From CAILZL01 sp963748005 (GTDB taxonomy: Bacteria > Pseudomonadota > Gammaproteobacteria > Steroidobacterales > Steroidobacteraceae), in NCBI GenBank assembly GCA_963748005.1, contig CAVVHH010000002.1, positions 2,976,001 to 3,040,000 of the forward strand: DNA of 64,000 nt, given 5' to 3'. The notes beneath the pieces are model-generated. The model was not told the origin of the DNA and searched no databases. It saw only the letters and a list, made by a program, of their open reading frames with translations. The stretch's first letter is position 1. Each line of letters begins with the position of its first letter. Positions 50,748-59,651 of this stretch are shown here, one piece after another. Made by a program: the position numbers and the translations under genes.

Positions 50748-51380
50748 TCACCGCGACGTCGTAGTGATGACAGTACGCAAGTCGCCAGCCAGGGTGCTCA
50801 CCTGGTGCGGCGGCGAAAATACCGCAGTCAAACGCGCCTGCGGGTCGAGCAGGAACAAGGTGGCGGCGTGATCCACTGTGTATGCACCGTTGCCGGTGTC
50901 ATTTATCTGTACCGGCACGCCCATGGCGCGGGTGAATTGTTCGACCTGTGACGTTTCGCCGGTCAGCCCGACGAAATCCGGGCCGAAAAATTTGATGTAG
51001 CTGTCTACCTGTGCCGGCGTGTCACGCTTGGGATCCACCGAGACAAATACCATCTGTGGGCGTTGCGTTGCAGGCAAGTCCAGCAGGGCTTTTTCTACTT
51101 GCGCCAGCGTGCTCAGCGTGGTGGGGCAGATGTCAGGACAGTTTGTGAAGCCGAAGAACAATACGCTCCAGTGACCAGCGAGTTGCGCGCGCGTGAATGG
51201 CGTGTTGCTGCTGCTGACCAGTTGGAAATCCGGCACTTCCCGGCCGCCGGGCAAGATAGTGCCGTTGCTCAAATTGACGATGGGTTGATCGGGGCCGCGC
51301 ATGAATTGGGCAAACAAGGCGCCGGCCAGGATCGCTACAATGGCGATTCCTATGAACAGCGGCGCGCGCGATTTCAGCAT
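50748..51380 (-). CDS. SCO1/SenC family copper-binding protein
   Basis: A 210-residue membrane-anchored thioredoxin-fold protein that helps copper insertion into cytochrome c oxidase. It has an N-terminal membrane anchor (LFIGIAIVAILAGALFAQF), the copper-binding CPDICP near residue 80 and the third ligand in YTVDHAATLFL near 170. It heads the operon SCO1-psd-epmA and is divergent from prmB. Confidence 0.94.
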   Translation of the reverse strand: MLKSRAPLFIGIAIVAILAGALFAQFMRGPDQPIVNLSNGTILPGGREVPDFQLVSSSNTPFTRAQLAGHWSVLFFGFTNCPDICPTTLSTLAQVEKALLDLPATQRPQMVFVSVDPKRDTPAQVDSYIKFFGPDFVGLTGETSQVEQFTRAMGVPVQINDTGNGAYTVDHAATLFLLDPQARLTAVFSPPHQVSTLAGDLRTVITTTSR

Positions 51381-51424
51381 GATTCACACTCGGAACCTGA
51401 ATTGGGCGCGGATTATGGCACGGG

Positions 51425-52330
51425 ATGGGTATGGCGCTCAGCGTTGAACAATTGATTGCGCAGCTGGCAGAGCAGCTTGATGCCGCCGGACTCAGCTATG
51501 GTCACGGCAGCGACAACCCGCACGATGAAGCGGCCGAGCTGGTGTTTTTTGCCGCGGGTTTGAGTCACGACCAGGCGCCCGGTTGTTATGCTCTGCCGCT
51601 GGATGCAGCCGTGATCGGCAAGGCCCGCGATCTGGTGAAGCGGCGCATCAGCGAGCGGCTGCCCGCTGCCTACCTGACGCAACGCATGTGGTTTGCCGGT
51701 CATGAATTTTATGTGGACGAGCGTGTGCTGGTGCCGCGCTCGCCGATCGCCGAGTTGATTTATGCACAGTTCCGACCGTGGCTGGAGCCCGAGAAGGTCA
51801 GACGTATACTGGACATCGGCACCGGATCGGGCTGCATCGCCATAGCCTGCGCGCTGGCGTTTCCCGAAGCACAGGTGGACGCAGCAGATGTTTCACCGGA
51901 TGCATTGGCAGTGACGCGCATCAACATCGAAAAGCATCAGGTACAAGGTCGCATGCGCGCCGTGTTGTCCGATGTGTTTGGCGGTGTGCCCGGCGAGCGC
52001 TACGACCTGATCGTGTCAAACCCCCCCTATGTCACCCATGCTGAAATGGACGAGTTGCCCGAGGAGTATTTGCGTGAACCCGAGCTGGGCCTGCGCGCCG
52101 GCGCCGATGGCCTGGATATCGTGCGGCGCATTCTGGCCGGAGCCGAAGCGCACCTTGAACCTCACGGCCTGCTGGTGGTGGAAGTGGGCGACTCGGAGGT
52201 CAATCTGGCGGAGGCGTATCCGACGGTGCCCTTCATCTGGCTGGAGTTCGAGTTCGGTGGCGGCGGAGTATTTGTGCTGACGGCAAAGCAATTGAAAGAA
52301 CATCGTCTGGTGTTGACGTCAGTCGCGTAG
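51425..52330 (+). CDS. prmB: 50S ribosomal protein L3 glutamine methyltransferase
   Basis: Methylates a glutamine of ribosomal protein L3. 301 residues with the SAM-binding ILDIGTGSGCIAIA near residue 137, the substrate motif VSNPPYVTHAEM near 199 and an EFEFGGGGVFVL end typical of PrmB as opposed to PrmC. ATG at 51425 or 51431. It precedes aroC, as in many gammaproteobacteria. The TAG stop is the TAG of a GTAG-headed hairpin. Confidence 0.94.
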   Translation: MGMALSVEQLIAQLAEQLDAAGLSYGHGSDNPHDEAAELVFFAAGLSHDQAPGCYALPLDAAVIGKARDLVKRRISERLPAAYLTQRMWFAGHEFYVDERVLVPRSPIAELIYAQFRPWLEPEKVRRILDIGTGSGCIAIACALAFPEAQVDAADVSPDALAVTRINIEKHQVQGRMRAVLSDVFGGVPGERYDLIVSNPPYVTHAEMDELPEEYLREPELGLRAGADGLDIVRRILAGAEAHLEPHGLLVVEVGDSEVNLAEAYPTVPFIWLEFEFGGGGVFVLTAKQLKEHRLVLTSVA

Positions 52331-52390
52331 GGGCTGGGCATGCCCGGCCCGCTTCTTCATCAAGGAGGGCGACGCATGCGTCGCCCCTAC
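52327..52390. repeat. Two REP-like hairpins, one overlapping the prmB stop
   Basis: GTAG (52327-52330) followed by GGGCTGGGCATGCCCGGCCC is a hairpin whose head contains the prmB stop. GGGCGACGCATGCGTCGCCCCTAC (52367-52390) is a second GTAG-headed hairpin in the opposite orientation. Together they form a convergent pair. Confidence 0.85.
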
Positions 52391-52448
52391 ATGGGTTCTT
52401 AATCGTCTAAACTGTCCATTATCACCTATCAATTGTTCATTGAATCCC

Positions 52449-53540
52449 ATGTCCGGTAATACCTTCGGCACACTGTTCACGGTTACGTCCTTCGGCGAAA
52501 GCCACGGGCCCGGCCTGGGCTGCATCATTGATGGCTGCCCGCCGGGACTGGAAATCAGCGAAGAAGACATTCAAGCCGATGTTGAGCGGCGCCGCACCGG
52601 CACCTCGCGTTTCACCAGCCAGCGCAAGGAGCCGGACACCGTACGCATCATGTCTGGCGTGTTTGAAGGCAAAACTACCGGCACGCCCATTGGCCTGATT
52701 GTCGAGAACACCGATCAGCGTTCGCGTGACTACGACAAGATCAAGGACCGCTTCCGGCCCGGACACGCCGATTACACCTATCAGCAGAAATATGGCTTTC
52801 GTGACTATCGCGGCGGCGGTCGTTCGTCGGCACGCGAAACCGTCATGCGGGTTGCGGCCGGCGCCATTGCCCGTAAGTACCTGCTGCAGCGCTACGGCGT
52901 GAAGATTCGCGGCTATCTCGCGCAGCTCGGCCCCATCAGGCTGGATGCGCCGAACATTGATTTCGCCTACGACAATCCATTCTTCTGTGCCGATCCTTCG
53001 CGTATTGCCGAGCTTGAGCAGTACATGATCGATATCCGCCGCGAGGAAGATTCCATCGGCGCACGTGTGAATGTGGTTGCCAGTGGCGTGCCACCCGGTT
53101 GGGGCGAACCGGTATTCGATCGACTCGATGCCGAGATCGCCTACGCCATGATGAGTATCAATGCCGTCAAGGGCGTGGAAATCGGCGCCGGCTTTGCCAG
53201 CGTCGAACAGAAGGGCAGCCAGCATCGCGATGAACTGACACCCACTGGTTTCAAAACCAACAATGCCGGCGGTGTGCTGGGCGGTATTTCATCCGGCCAG
53301 GACATTCTGGTGAGCATGGCGCTCAAGCCAACTTCCAGCATCAGCCTGCCGGGCATGACCATTGACATCGACGGCAAACCCATTGAAGTGGTGACCACGG
53401 GCCGTCATGACCCCTGCGTGGGTTTGCGTGCCACGCCGATTGCCGAAGCCATGCTGGCCTTGGTGCTGATGGATCATGCCCTGCGGCATCGCGCGCAGAA
53501 TGCGGATGTGTTTCTGACGACACCGGTGATTACGCGATAG
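52449..53540 (+). CDS. aroC: Chorismate synthase
   Basis: Last step of the shikimate pathway, EPSP to chorismate, with reduced FMN. 363 residues; signatures GESHGPGLGCIIDGCPPGL near residue 16, DYRGGGRSSARETVMRVAAGAIA near 122 and MDHALRHRAQN near 339 are complete. The ATG at 52449 matches homologues; a TTG three codons upstream is also in frame. The TAG stop lies in the left arm of a terminator-like hairpin shared with the convergent gene. Confidence 0.97.
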   Translation: MSGNTFGTLFTVTSFGESHGPGLGCIIDGCPPGLEISEEDIQADVERRRTGTSRFTSQRKEPDTVRIMSGVFEGKTTGTPIGLIVENTDQRSRDYDKIKDRFRPGHADYTYQQKYGFRDYRGGGRSSARETVMRVAAGAIARKYLLQRYGVKIRGYLAQLGPIRLDAPNIDFAYDNPFFCADPSRIAELEQYMIDIRREEDSIGARVNVVASGVPPGWGEPVFDRLDAEIAYAMMSINAVKGVEIGAGFASVEQKGSQHRDELTPTGFKTNNAGGVLGGISSGQDILVSMALKPTSSISLPGMTIDIDGKPIEVVTTGRHDPCVGLRATPIAEAMLALVLMDHALRHRAQNADVFLTTPVITR

Positions 53541-53557
53541 CAAGGCGCTATCGCTAC
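53534..53557. terminator. Shared hairpin at the ends of convergent aroC and transglutaminase genes
   Basis: GCGATAGC (53534-53541) pairs with GCTATCGC (53547-53554). The aroC TAG is in the left arm. On the minus strand GTAG heads the hairpin, and its TAG is the stop of the transglutaminase-like gene. There is no long T-tract on either side. Confidence 0.65.
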
Positions 53558-54405
53558 ATCTCAGTCACCCACACCCCTACATACAAACTCGCACCCGGTG
53601 GACCAAAGAAGGAGCCGGTCACCGGCGATACGGATTCCGGCAGGCGCGCGACTGCCACCGCAATATGCTTGCTGCCGGCGACTTCACCGATGGTGGGATC
53701 GAAACCTTTCCAGCCGGCGCCCGGCAGGTACACCTCGGCCCACGCGTGCGTGGCGCCGAAGTTCCAGCCCGAGGTCGGTGCATGCAGGTAGCCGCTGACA
53801 AAACGTGCGGCCAGGCCAAGCAAACGTGCGGCTTCCATGAACAAATTGGCAAAGTCACGACACGAACCCGTGCCACGCCATAGCGTTTCCACCGCTGTCT
53901 GCACGCCCGGTTCTTCGCGCATCTGGTAGGTCAGTGTCTGGTTGATCCCCTGACACAGGCGTTCCAGCAACGCATAGGTTTGTATGGCTTCGCCGGGCCT
54001 CCAGAAGCGTTCAACCCAGGCGCGCACTGCACCGCTATCACCCGGTATCTGCAGCTGTGTGTACGGCTGCAGGATGGGATAACTCTCGGCTTCATAGGTG
54101 AAGGGATAGTTCACAGCGTGATCGGCGACCAGAAAATCCAGCGGCCGTTCGTCGTAGTGTTGCACGATGACTTCACTCTCGATGACCAGTTGTCTTGCCG
54201 GTGTATCGAAGTCGGCAATCGCCACCGAGTTGTCGTAAGCATCGCGCAGCCAGTGCAACGTGGCCGCAGGCGTGGTCTTGAGAGTTGAGGACTCGATGTG
54301 TACTTCGTGACCTTCGCGTGGTCTCAGCAACAATCGGTGCGGCGCCAGTTGTACCGTACCGGTGAAGTTGTAATACGTCCGATGGACGATCTTCAGGCGT
54401 CGCAT
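53554..54405 (-). CDS. Transglutaminase-like cysteine protease-fold protein
   Basis: A 283-residue protein with an N-terminal beta domain (KIVHRTYYNFTGTVQLAPHRLLLRPRE) and a C-terminal transglutaminase core: TGSCRDFANLFMEAARLLGLAARFVSGYL near residue 181 (catalytic Cys), THAWAEVYLPGAGWKGFDPT near 221 (His and Asp). All three catalytic residues are present. Bacterial members are probably peptidases; the role is unknown. The ATG at 54405 is preferred over a TTG at 54414, which would overlap the small upstream gene. Confidence 0.88.
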   Translation of the reverse strand: MRRLKIVHRTYYNFTGTVQLAPHRLLLRPREGHEVHIESSTLKTTPAATLHWLRDAYDNSVAIADFDTPARQLVIESEVIVQHYDERPLDFLVADHAVNYPFTYEAESYPILQPYTQLQIPGDSGAVRAWVERFWRPGEAIQTYALLERLCQGINQTLTYQMREEPGVQTAVETLWRGTGSCRDFANLFMEAARLLGLAARFVSGYLHAPTSGWNFGATHAWAEVYLPGAGWKGFDPTIGEVAGSKHIAVAVARLPESVSPVTGSFFGPPGASLYVGVWVTEM

Positions 54406-54410
54406 TCGGC

Positions 54411-54530
54411 TCAATGAAACTGCATGAAGGCGCGCTCAGTCTTCTTGGCTTTCTTGGCTGCGCGTTTTTCTTCCAGGGTTTTTGCAGGCTTTTTCTTCTC
54501 CTGCTTTTTCTGATTCATTCCCTTACTCAT
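54411..54530 (-). CDS. 39-residue Lys-rich small protein
   Basis: The minus strand encodes 39 codons starting MSKGMNQKKQEKKKPAKTLEE and ending AFMQFH, with AGGAG 8 nt before the ATG. It is strongly basic, with a TLEEKRAAKKAKK stretch. Similar small basic proteins occur in many proteobacteria, but I know no established function. It ends 5 bp before the transglutaminase-like start, which suggests a common transcript. Confidence 0.75.
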   Translation of the reverse strand: MSKGMNQKKQEKKKPAKTLEEKRAAKKAKKTERAFMQFH

Positions 54531-54572
54531 GGGGCGTACTCCTGTCTGGGTTGAGCGGGTTGGTAGCGCCCA

Positions 54573-54716
54573 CTACTGGCGCAGCGCCCGCAAGCGGCCG
54601 CGCAATTTGTTCACTTCGGCCAGTAATTGTGCGTTCAATTCCTGCGCCCGGGACAGCTGCCACCATAGAAGGGCGCTGGCGCAAACGAAAATCACGGTGA
54701 GGAAAACGAACAGCAC
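54573..54716 (-). CDS. 47-residue single-pass membrane protein with coiled coil
   Basis: From a GTG at 54716 the product has a hydrophobic helix (LFVFLTVIFVCASALLWW) followed by a short amphipathic heptad region (AQELNAQLLAEVNKLRGRL). This layout is reminiscent of FtsB/FtsL-like small bitopic proteins but with no specific match. The start is uncertain; AAGG precedes the GTG and longer in-frame reading upstream has no start with good spacing. Moderate confidence that it is a real gene. Confidence 0.45.
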   Translation of the reverse strand: MLFVFLTVIFVCASALLWWQLSRAQELNAQLLAEVNKLRGRLRALRQ

Positions 54717-54972
54717 GGGGTACCTTGGGCAAAACGCCTGATGGAGAAAGAGCGCTTGGCGCGGCCTTGGCAGTGTACTCCTAATAATCGCTGCGCAATC
54801 TGCTAAAAAACGGACGCGAATATCGGGAGTTTTCTGTTGGCTGACTGGGTGGATTCGCTGACCGGATGCTGATACTGGGAGCTGCCTGGATTCAATTGGC
54901 GGCACGTGCGCCAGATTTTCGCCGGCAGCTTATTTATACTGTTCGCCCTGTTACGTTTGAGGCACTTTGAAA

Positions 54973-56100
54973 ATGGCACTGGTGGGTTTGATTGGCTGGC
55001 GCGGCATGGTGGGCTCGGTATTGATGGAGCGCATGCAGGCCGAGAACGACTTCGCGCTTTTTGAGCCGGTGTTTTTCTCCACGTCGAACGCGGGCGGCGC
55101 GGCGCCATCGATGGCGAAAAATGAAACCCGGTTGCAGGATGCGTTCAACATCGATGCATTGAAGCGTTGCGACATCGTCATCACCGCGCAGGGCGGCGAC
55201 TACACCAGCGAAGTGTTTCCCAAACTGCGGGCTACTGGCTGGAAGGGCCACTGGATTGATGCGGCGTCGACGCTGCGCATGAAGGATGACGCCGTGATCA
55301 TCCTTGATCCGGTGAACATGCCGGTGATCAGGAGCGCGCTGGTCAAGGGCGGCAAGAACTGGATCGGCGGCAATTGCACGGTGAGCTGCATGTTGATGGG
55401 CGTGGGCGCGCTGTACAAAGCCGGGCTGGTGGAGTGGATGAGCACCCAGACCTATCAGGCTGCTTCGGGCGGCGGCGCGCAACACATGCGCGAATTGCTG
55501 ACCCAGTACGGCACGTTGAATGCGGAGGTGAGGGCACTGCTGGCCGACCCCAAGAGCGCGATTCTGGAAATCGATCGCAAGGTTATTGCGCGCCAGCGTA
55601 GCCTGTCAGCCGAAGAGACTGCCAATTTTGGCGTGCCGCTGGGTGGTTCGCTGATTCCCTGGATCGACAAGGATCTGGGCAACGGTCAGTCGAAAGAAGA
55701 GTGGAAGGGTATGGCCGAGACCAACAAGATTCTTGGTCAGGGTGCGGGTTTTGGTACTGCAGCGGTGCCGGTGGATGGGTTTTGCGTGCGCATCGGCGCC
55801 ATGCGCTGTCACTCGCAAGCACTAACCTTCAAGCTCAAGAAAGACCTGCCCGTCGCCGATATCGAAGCCATGATCGCCGCTGACAATCCCTGGGTGAAGG
55901 TGGTGCCGAACACCCGCGAAGCCACCATCCGCGAGCTGACGCCGGTGGCGGTGACGGGCACCATGAATATCCCGGTGGGCCGTATCCGCAAACTGGCCAT
56001 GGGGTCGGAGTACCTGGGGGCCTTCACTGTCGGTGACCAGTTGCTCTGGGGTGCCGCCGAACCCCTGCGACGGATGTTGCGTATCTTGCTGGAAGCCTGA
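54973..56100 (+). CDS. asd: Aspartate-semialdehyde dehydrogenase
   Basis: NADP-dependent enzyme of the lysine/threonine/methionine/diaminopimelate pathway. 375 residues; GLIGWRGMVGSVLMERM at the start binds NADP. The catalytic Cys is in GGNCTVSCMLMGVGAL near residue 135 and AASGGGAQHMREL near 163 follows. FCVRIGAMRCHSQALT near 272 carries the catalytic His. This is the long gammaproteobacterial Asd type. An in-frame TTG at 54967 is less likely as start. It is followed by fimV, a conserved order. Confidence 0.96.
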   Translation: MALVGLIGWRGMVGSVLMERMQAENDFALFEPVFFSTSNAGGAAPSMAKNETRLQDAFNIDALKRCDIVITAQGGDYTSEVFPKLRATGWKGHWIDAASTLRMKDDAVIILDPVNMPVIRSALVKGGKNWIGGNCTVSCMLMGVGALYKAGLVEWMSTQTYQAASGGGAQHMRELLTQYGTLNAEVRALLADPKSAILEIDRKVIARQRSLSAEETANFGVPLGGSLIPWIDKDLGNGQSKEEWKGMAETNKILGQGAGFGTAAVPVDGFCVRIGAMRCHSQALTFKLKKDLPVADIEAMIAADNPWVKVVPNTREATIRELTPVAVTGTMNIPVGRIRKLAMGSEYLGAFTVGDQLLWGAAEPLRRMLRILLEA

Positions 56101-56539
56101 CCATCTCGCCGCAATCTGGTGCACGGCCGGGGGGCATGCCCCCGGCATATGGAAACGCGTCGCAAAATCAGCGATGGGCAGGGGTTGGGATTATTGTCAC
56201 ATGCCACAGGTGTGGTACTTATGCACAGGCACGGAGGGTAGTTGTCGCTTGCAGTTCGCAACCGTGAGCGGCCTTACCAACCATGCGGGCCTGATGCACG
56301 ATACTGCAGGCTGTGTACCGGGTTCAAAACACGGTGCATGGCCGATGAACCGTGAAGACACTGCCCTGAATAGTGTCCAGAGCACTGAAATCTTGGTGAA
56401 AAATTACTTGTAGGCTATAGTCGCTGGCGTTAAGTCAAGTCGTGCACGAGATGCGATTTTCGGTTATCGGTGTCATGTGGGATGGCGCTGGTGTCCGGCT
56501 GGCCTGGCAAGCACTGCGGCTATTGTTCTAGGAGAGCTG
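56101..56539. other. asd-fimV intergenic region
   Basis: This 439-bp gap has no convincing gene. It starts with the hairpin GGCCGGGGGGCATGCCCCCGGC near 56125-56147 (likely the end of the asd transcript, though with no T-tract). A TTGTAG...TATAGT-like A+T-richer stretch near 56409-56421 is a possible fimV promoter. An open plus-strand frame near 56033-56413 lacks family features. Confidence 0.5.
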
Positions 56540-59500
56540 ATGAATAAGAACGCCTTGCGCTTCCTCGTTGCGAGCGCACTGCTGTCTCCTGCCACTCTGT
56601 ATGCGTTGGGACTGGGCGAAATCCGCCTGAATTCGGCGCTGAACGAGCCTTTTGATGCAGAGATTGAGGTGGTCAGTGGTACGGCCGATGAGCTCAGCAG
56701 CCTGAAAGTGGCGCTGGCCGGTGATGACATGTTCCGCCGCTATGGACTGGATCGTCCCAATTTCCTCTCCAATTTTACTTTGCGGGTTGACTCGCCGACC
56801 GCCGGCCGTCCGGTCATCAAGCTGCGTTCACCCAATGCGGTGACCGAACCTTTCCTGAGCCTGCTGGTAGAAGTCAGCTGGACCGGTGGACGCGTACTGC
56901 GCGAATACACGGTGCTGTTGGATCCGCCGGCATTTGCGCCTACAGCGACTACTAACCAAGTGCTGACGCCGCGTGGGCAGGTCACTGCCGCTGATTCAGC
57001 TGCCGGCAGTATCGAGCGCCCGGCTCCTCCGACGCCGGTATCAGCACCCGCGGCTCCGGTCGCTGCCATACCTGCGGTAAGTACTCGTCCGGCCACCATT
57101 TCCGGCGACAGTTACACCGTCAAACCCGCTGATACCCTGTCGAAAATTGCCCGTGAGATCAGTGCTGGGGGTGGCGTGACCGAGCGCCAGACGATTTTGG
57201 CCCTGTACCGCGCCAATCCGCAGGCCTTCGACGGCAATATGAATGTGCTGCGTGCCGGCAGTGTGCTGCGCATTCCCGCGACAGCCGACATTTCGGCAAT
57301 CGGCAACAGCGAGGCATCGGCTGAAATATCACGCCAGTACGGTGCATGGCGTAATGCCGCGCCGATCCGGTCAGCACCGGCTGCTGAAGAGCGGCTGCGT
57401 CTGGTGCCTGCCCAGCAGGGTGGTACAGGCGGTGCTGCTCAGGCGTCTGCAGACACCGCAGCAAGCAATGAACGTGTCCGCGCGCTGGAAGCGCAATTGG
57501 CCGAAGCGCGTCGTCTGCTCGACTTGCGCAATGCCGAACTAGCTCAGATGCAACAGCGTCTGGCAGCAACCACACCCGGCGGTATGGCGGCAGCACCGAC
57601 CGAGCCTGCTGCACCTGAAGCTGTCAGCAGTTCTGCCGCCTCGGTTGTACCGGAGGCCGCTCCGCCTGCTGAAACTGCTGCACCCCCCGTTAGCCAGGAG
57701 ACAGCTCCGCCCGCGGCGGAGTCCGCACCGGCGCCGGCTGCTCCGAGCCTCTTTGAACGTCTGTCCCAGTATGGTCTATGGCTGGTCATTGCCGGCCTGG
57801 CGTTGATCGCAGGATTGATTGCCTATTTCTTCCGCCGCCGCCAGCAACTGGCGGAAGATGAGGAAGCAGGTGCCACCCTGACAGCGCGCGACTTTGAGAG
57901 CCATCTGTCGCGCGGTGCGGCCCGTTCACGGGTAACTGTCGATGACGAAGTTGATACCGACGAGCACAAGGTGCTGGATACCGGTACCGCAAGAGCTGCT
58001 GCGTTTGTGCCGGCTGCGGCACCCATGGCCAAGTTGTCCGAGGATACTCTGAGCAGTGAAACGGCCATTCACGTCGATCAGCAGGATGCGCTGGCGGAAG
58101 CTGATTTCCATATGGCTTACGGTTTGTACGATCAGGCAGCCGATATCGTCAAGCTGGCGATTGAACGCCAGCCGGAACGTCGCGATCTCAAGTTGAAGCT
58201 GGCGGAAATCTTCTTCGTGTGGGGTAACAAGGACGGTTTCCTCGATACCGCGCGGCAGCTGCACGACACGCAATCGGAGGCTGGCCCTGGTGAGTGGGAC
58301 AAGGTGCTGATCATGGGCAAGCAGATTTGCCCGGATGAAGCTTTGTTCGCCGGCGACATAGCCGGCTCGCGTTCGTCCGACAGCGTTGACCTTAATCTCG
58401 AAGGCGGCGAACAGCACGTCGACATCGATATCTACGATGCGCCGGCAGGCGATCAACCCAAATCGGATCTTGATTTCGAACTGGCCTCCACCGGAACACG
58501 TACTGTTGCCGGTGCGGATTCCGGACTGGATTTCCTGCTTGATGAGCCGCAGCGTGGTGTTGATGACGAGCCGACACGTGAAATGGATGCCAATGCCCGT
58601 ACTCAGGAAACACCGACGATTGAATCACCGTTCCTGCATGACCGAGGCGCGGCCACGATTCGTGAAAAGCTCGATTCAAAGATGTTTGACGATTCAACCA
58701 CATTTGACGGTGGTGATCGCACCATCGAACAGACGGCCGAGTTGTCGCTTGATGAAATCGGCCTCGATGTATCCGACCTGGAAACAACCGGTACGGTGGT
58801 CGATGAGACTCAGCAGATTGGTGATGATGAGCTGACGCGCGTTGCAGCGCGTAGCCGCAACTTCGATCCGACCAGCGAAACCAAGACCATGCTGGCGCCA
58901 CATATGGATGAGATTGGCGAGGCTCAGGAAGAGGAGCCGACGGGCAATACTATTACAGTTGAGCAAATTGACTTTGGTACCACCGATACCGCCGAACAGC
59001 AGCGGCCATCGCTGGATGGCACTGGCATGTTCAGGGCGACTCAGAAAATTGATGTCGATCTGGACAGCTTTGATCTGAGCCACGGTGACACCGTTGAACA
59101 AGTCCGGCCGGAAGTCAGCGAAACCGGCATTTTCCGTGCAACCCAGAAGATCGATATGGATCTGGATCGTTTGTCGGATCCATTTGGGATGGACGCTGAA
59201 GCGGATACGCAAAAGACCCCGGCTCGTTCGCCAACCGACTCGGGAATATTTTCTCAGGACGTTTTCAACGGTCTGAATGGTACCGAAGACACGGCGGTTG
59301 ATCGCAGCCTTGAAGGCCTGCAGGACACCGGTGTGACCGAGCTGAGTGCCACTGCCTTGATTAGCGGTGAGTTTGAACTGCCGGAGATGGAACCGGTGAC
59401 CATGAGCGAGGTGGGGACCAAGCTGGATCTGGCGCGCGCCTACATGGACATGGGTGACCCGGACGGTGCACGCAGCATTCTGCAGGAAGTGCTGGATGAA

Positions 59501-59554
59501 GGTAACGGCAGCCAGAAGCAGGAAGCCCAGCGCCTGCTGGATTCCATCGGATAG
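56540..59554 (+). CDS. fimV: FimV/HubP family polar hub protein
   Basis: A 1004-residue inner-membrane protein that organises the cell pole and type IV pilus/twitching components. N-terminus: signal sequence, then the FimV domain (LGLGEIRLNSALNEPFDAEIEVVS). A LysM-type motif SYTVKPADTLSKIAREI lies near residue 190, and a Pro/Ala-rich linker follows. The membrane segment GLWLVIAGLALIAGLIAYFF is near 412. The cytoplasmic part is long and acidic, with repeats of the ETGIFRATQKID type, and ends in the FimV C-terminal TPR (DLARAYMDMGDPDGARSILQEVL). GGAG lies 6 nt before the ATG. Confidence 0.94.
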   Translation: MNKNALRFLVASALLSPATLYALGLGEIRLNSALNEPFDAEIEVVSGTADELSSLKVALAGDDMFRRYGLDRPNFLSNFTLRVDSPTAGRPVIKLRSPNAVTEPFLSLLVEVSWTGGRVLREYTVLLDPPAFAPTATTNQVLTPRGQVTAADSAAGSIERPAPPTPVSAPAAPVAAIPAVSTRPATISGDSYTVKPADTLSKIAREISAGGGVTERQTILALYRANPQAFDGNMNVLRAGSVLRIPATADISAIGNSEASAEISRQYGAWRNAAPIRSAPAAEERLRLVPAQQGGTGGAAQASADTAASNERVRALEAQLAEARRLLDLRNAELAQMQQRLAATTPGGMAAAPTEPAAPEAVSSSAASVVPEAAPPAETAAPPVSQETAPPAAESAPAPAAPSLFERLSQYGLWLVIAGLALIAGLIAYFFRRRQQLAEDEEAGATLTARDFESHLSRGAARSRVTVDDEVDTDEHKVLDTGTARAAAFVPAAAPMAKLSEDTLSSETAIHVDQQDALAEADFHMAYGLYDQAADIVKLAIERQPERRDLKLKLAEIFFVWGNKDGFLDTARQLHDTQSEAGPGEWDKVLIMGKQICPDEALFAGDIAGSRSSDSVDLNLEGGEQHVDIDIYDAPAGDQPKSDLDFELASTGTRTVAGADSGLDFLLDEPQRGVDDEPTREMDANARTQETPTIESPFLHDRGAATIREKLDSKMFDDSTTFDGGDRTIEQTAELSLDEIGLDVSDLETTGTVVDETQQIGDDELTRVAARSRNFDPTSETKTMLAPHMDEIGEAQEEEPTGNTITVEQIDFGTTDTAEQQRPSLDGTGMFRATQKIDVDLDSFDLSHGDTVEQVRPEVSETGIFRATQKIDMDLDRLSDPFGMDAEADTQKTPARSPTDSGIFSQDVFNGLNGTEDTAVDRSLEGLQDTGVTELSATALISGEFELPEMEPVTMSEVGTKLDLARAYMDMGDPDGARSILQEVLDEGNGSQKQEAQRLLDSIG

Positions 59555-59568
59555 CTGCCAGAAGGACA

Positions 59569-59635
59569 TGGGCGGTAGGCTGTGGGCTGTAGCCAGGAAC
59601 CGAGTTCCGACCTAAAACCCACAGCCTACCGCCCA
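59569..59635. repeat. Perfect 18-bp inverted repeat
   Basis: TGGGCGGTAGGCTGTGGG (59569-59586) is perfectly complementary to 59618-59635. It lies between fimV and truA. The phrase GGCTGTGGG relates it to the repeat at 10345-10459. Confidence 0.88.
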
Positions 59636-59651
59636 AAGTTTATTTCTCCAC

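Noticed and set aside
56033..56413. 126-codon frame in the asd-fimV gap
   Set aside because: Starts within asd in another frame and shows no family features or ribosome-binding site.
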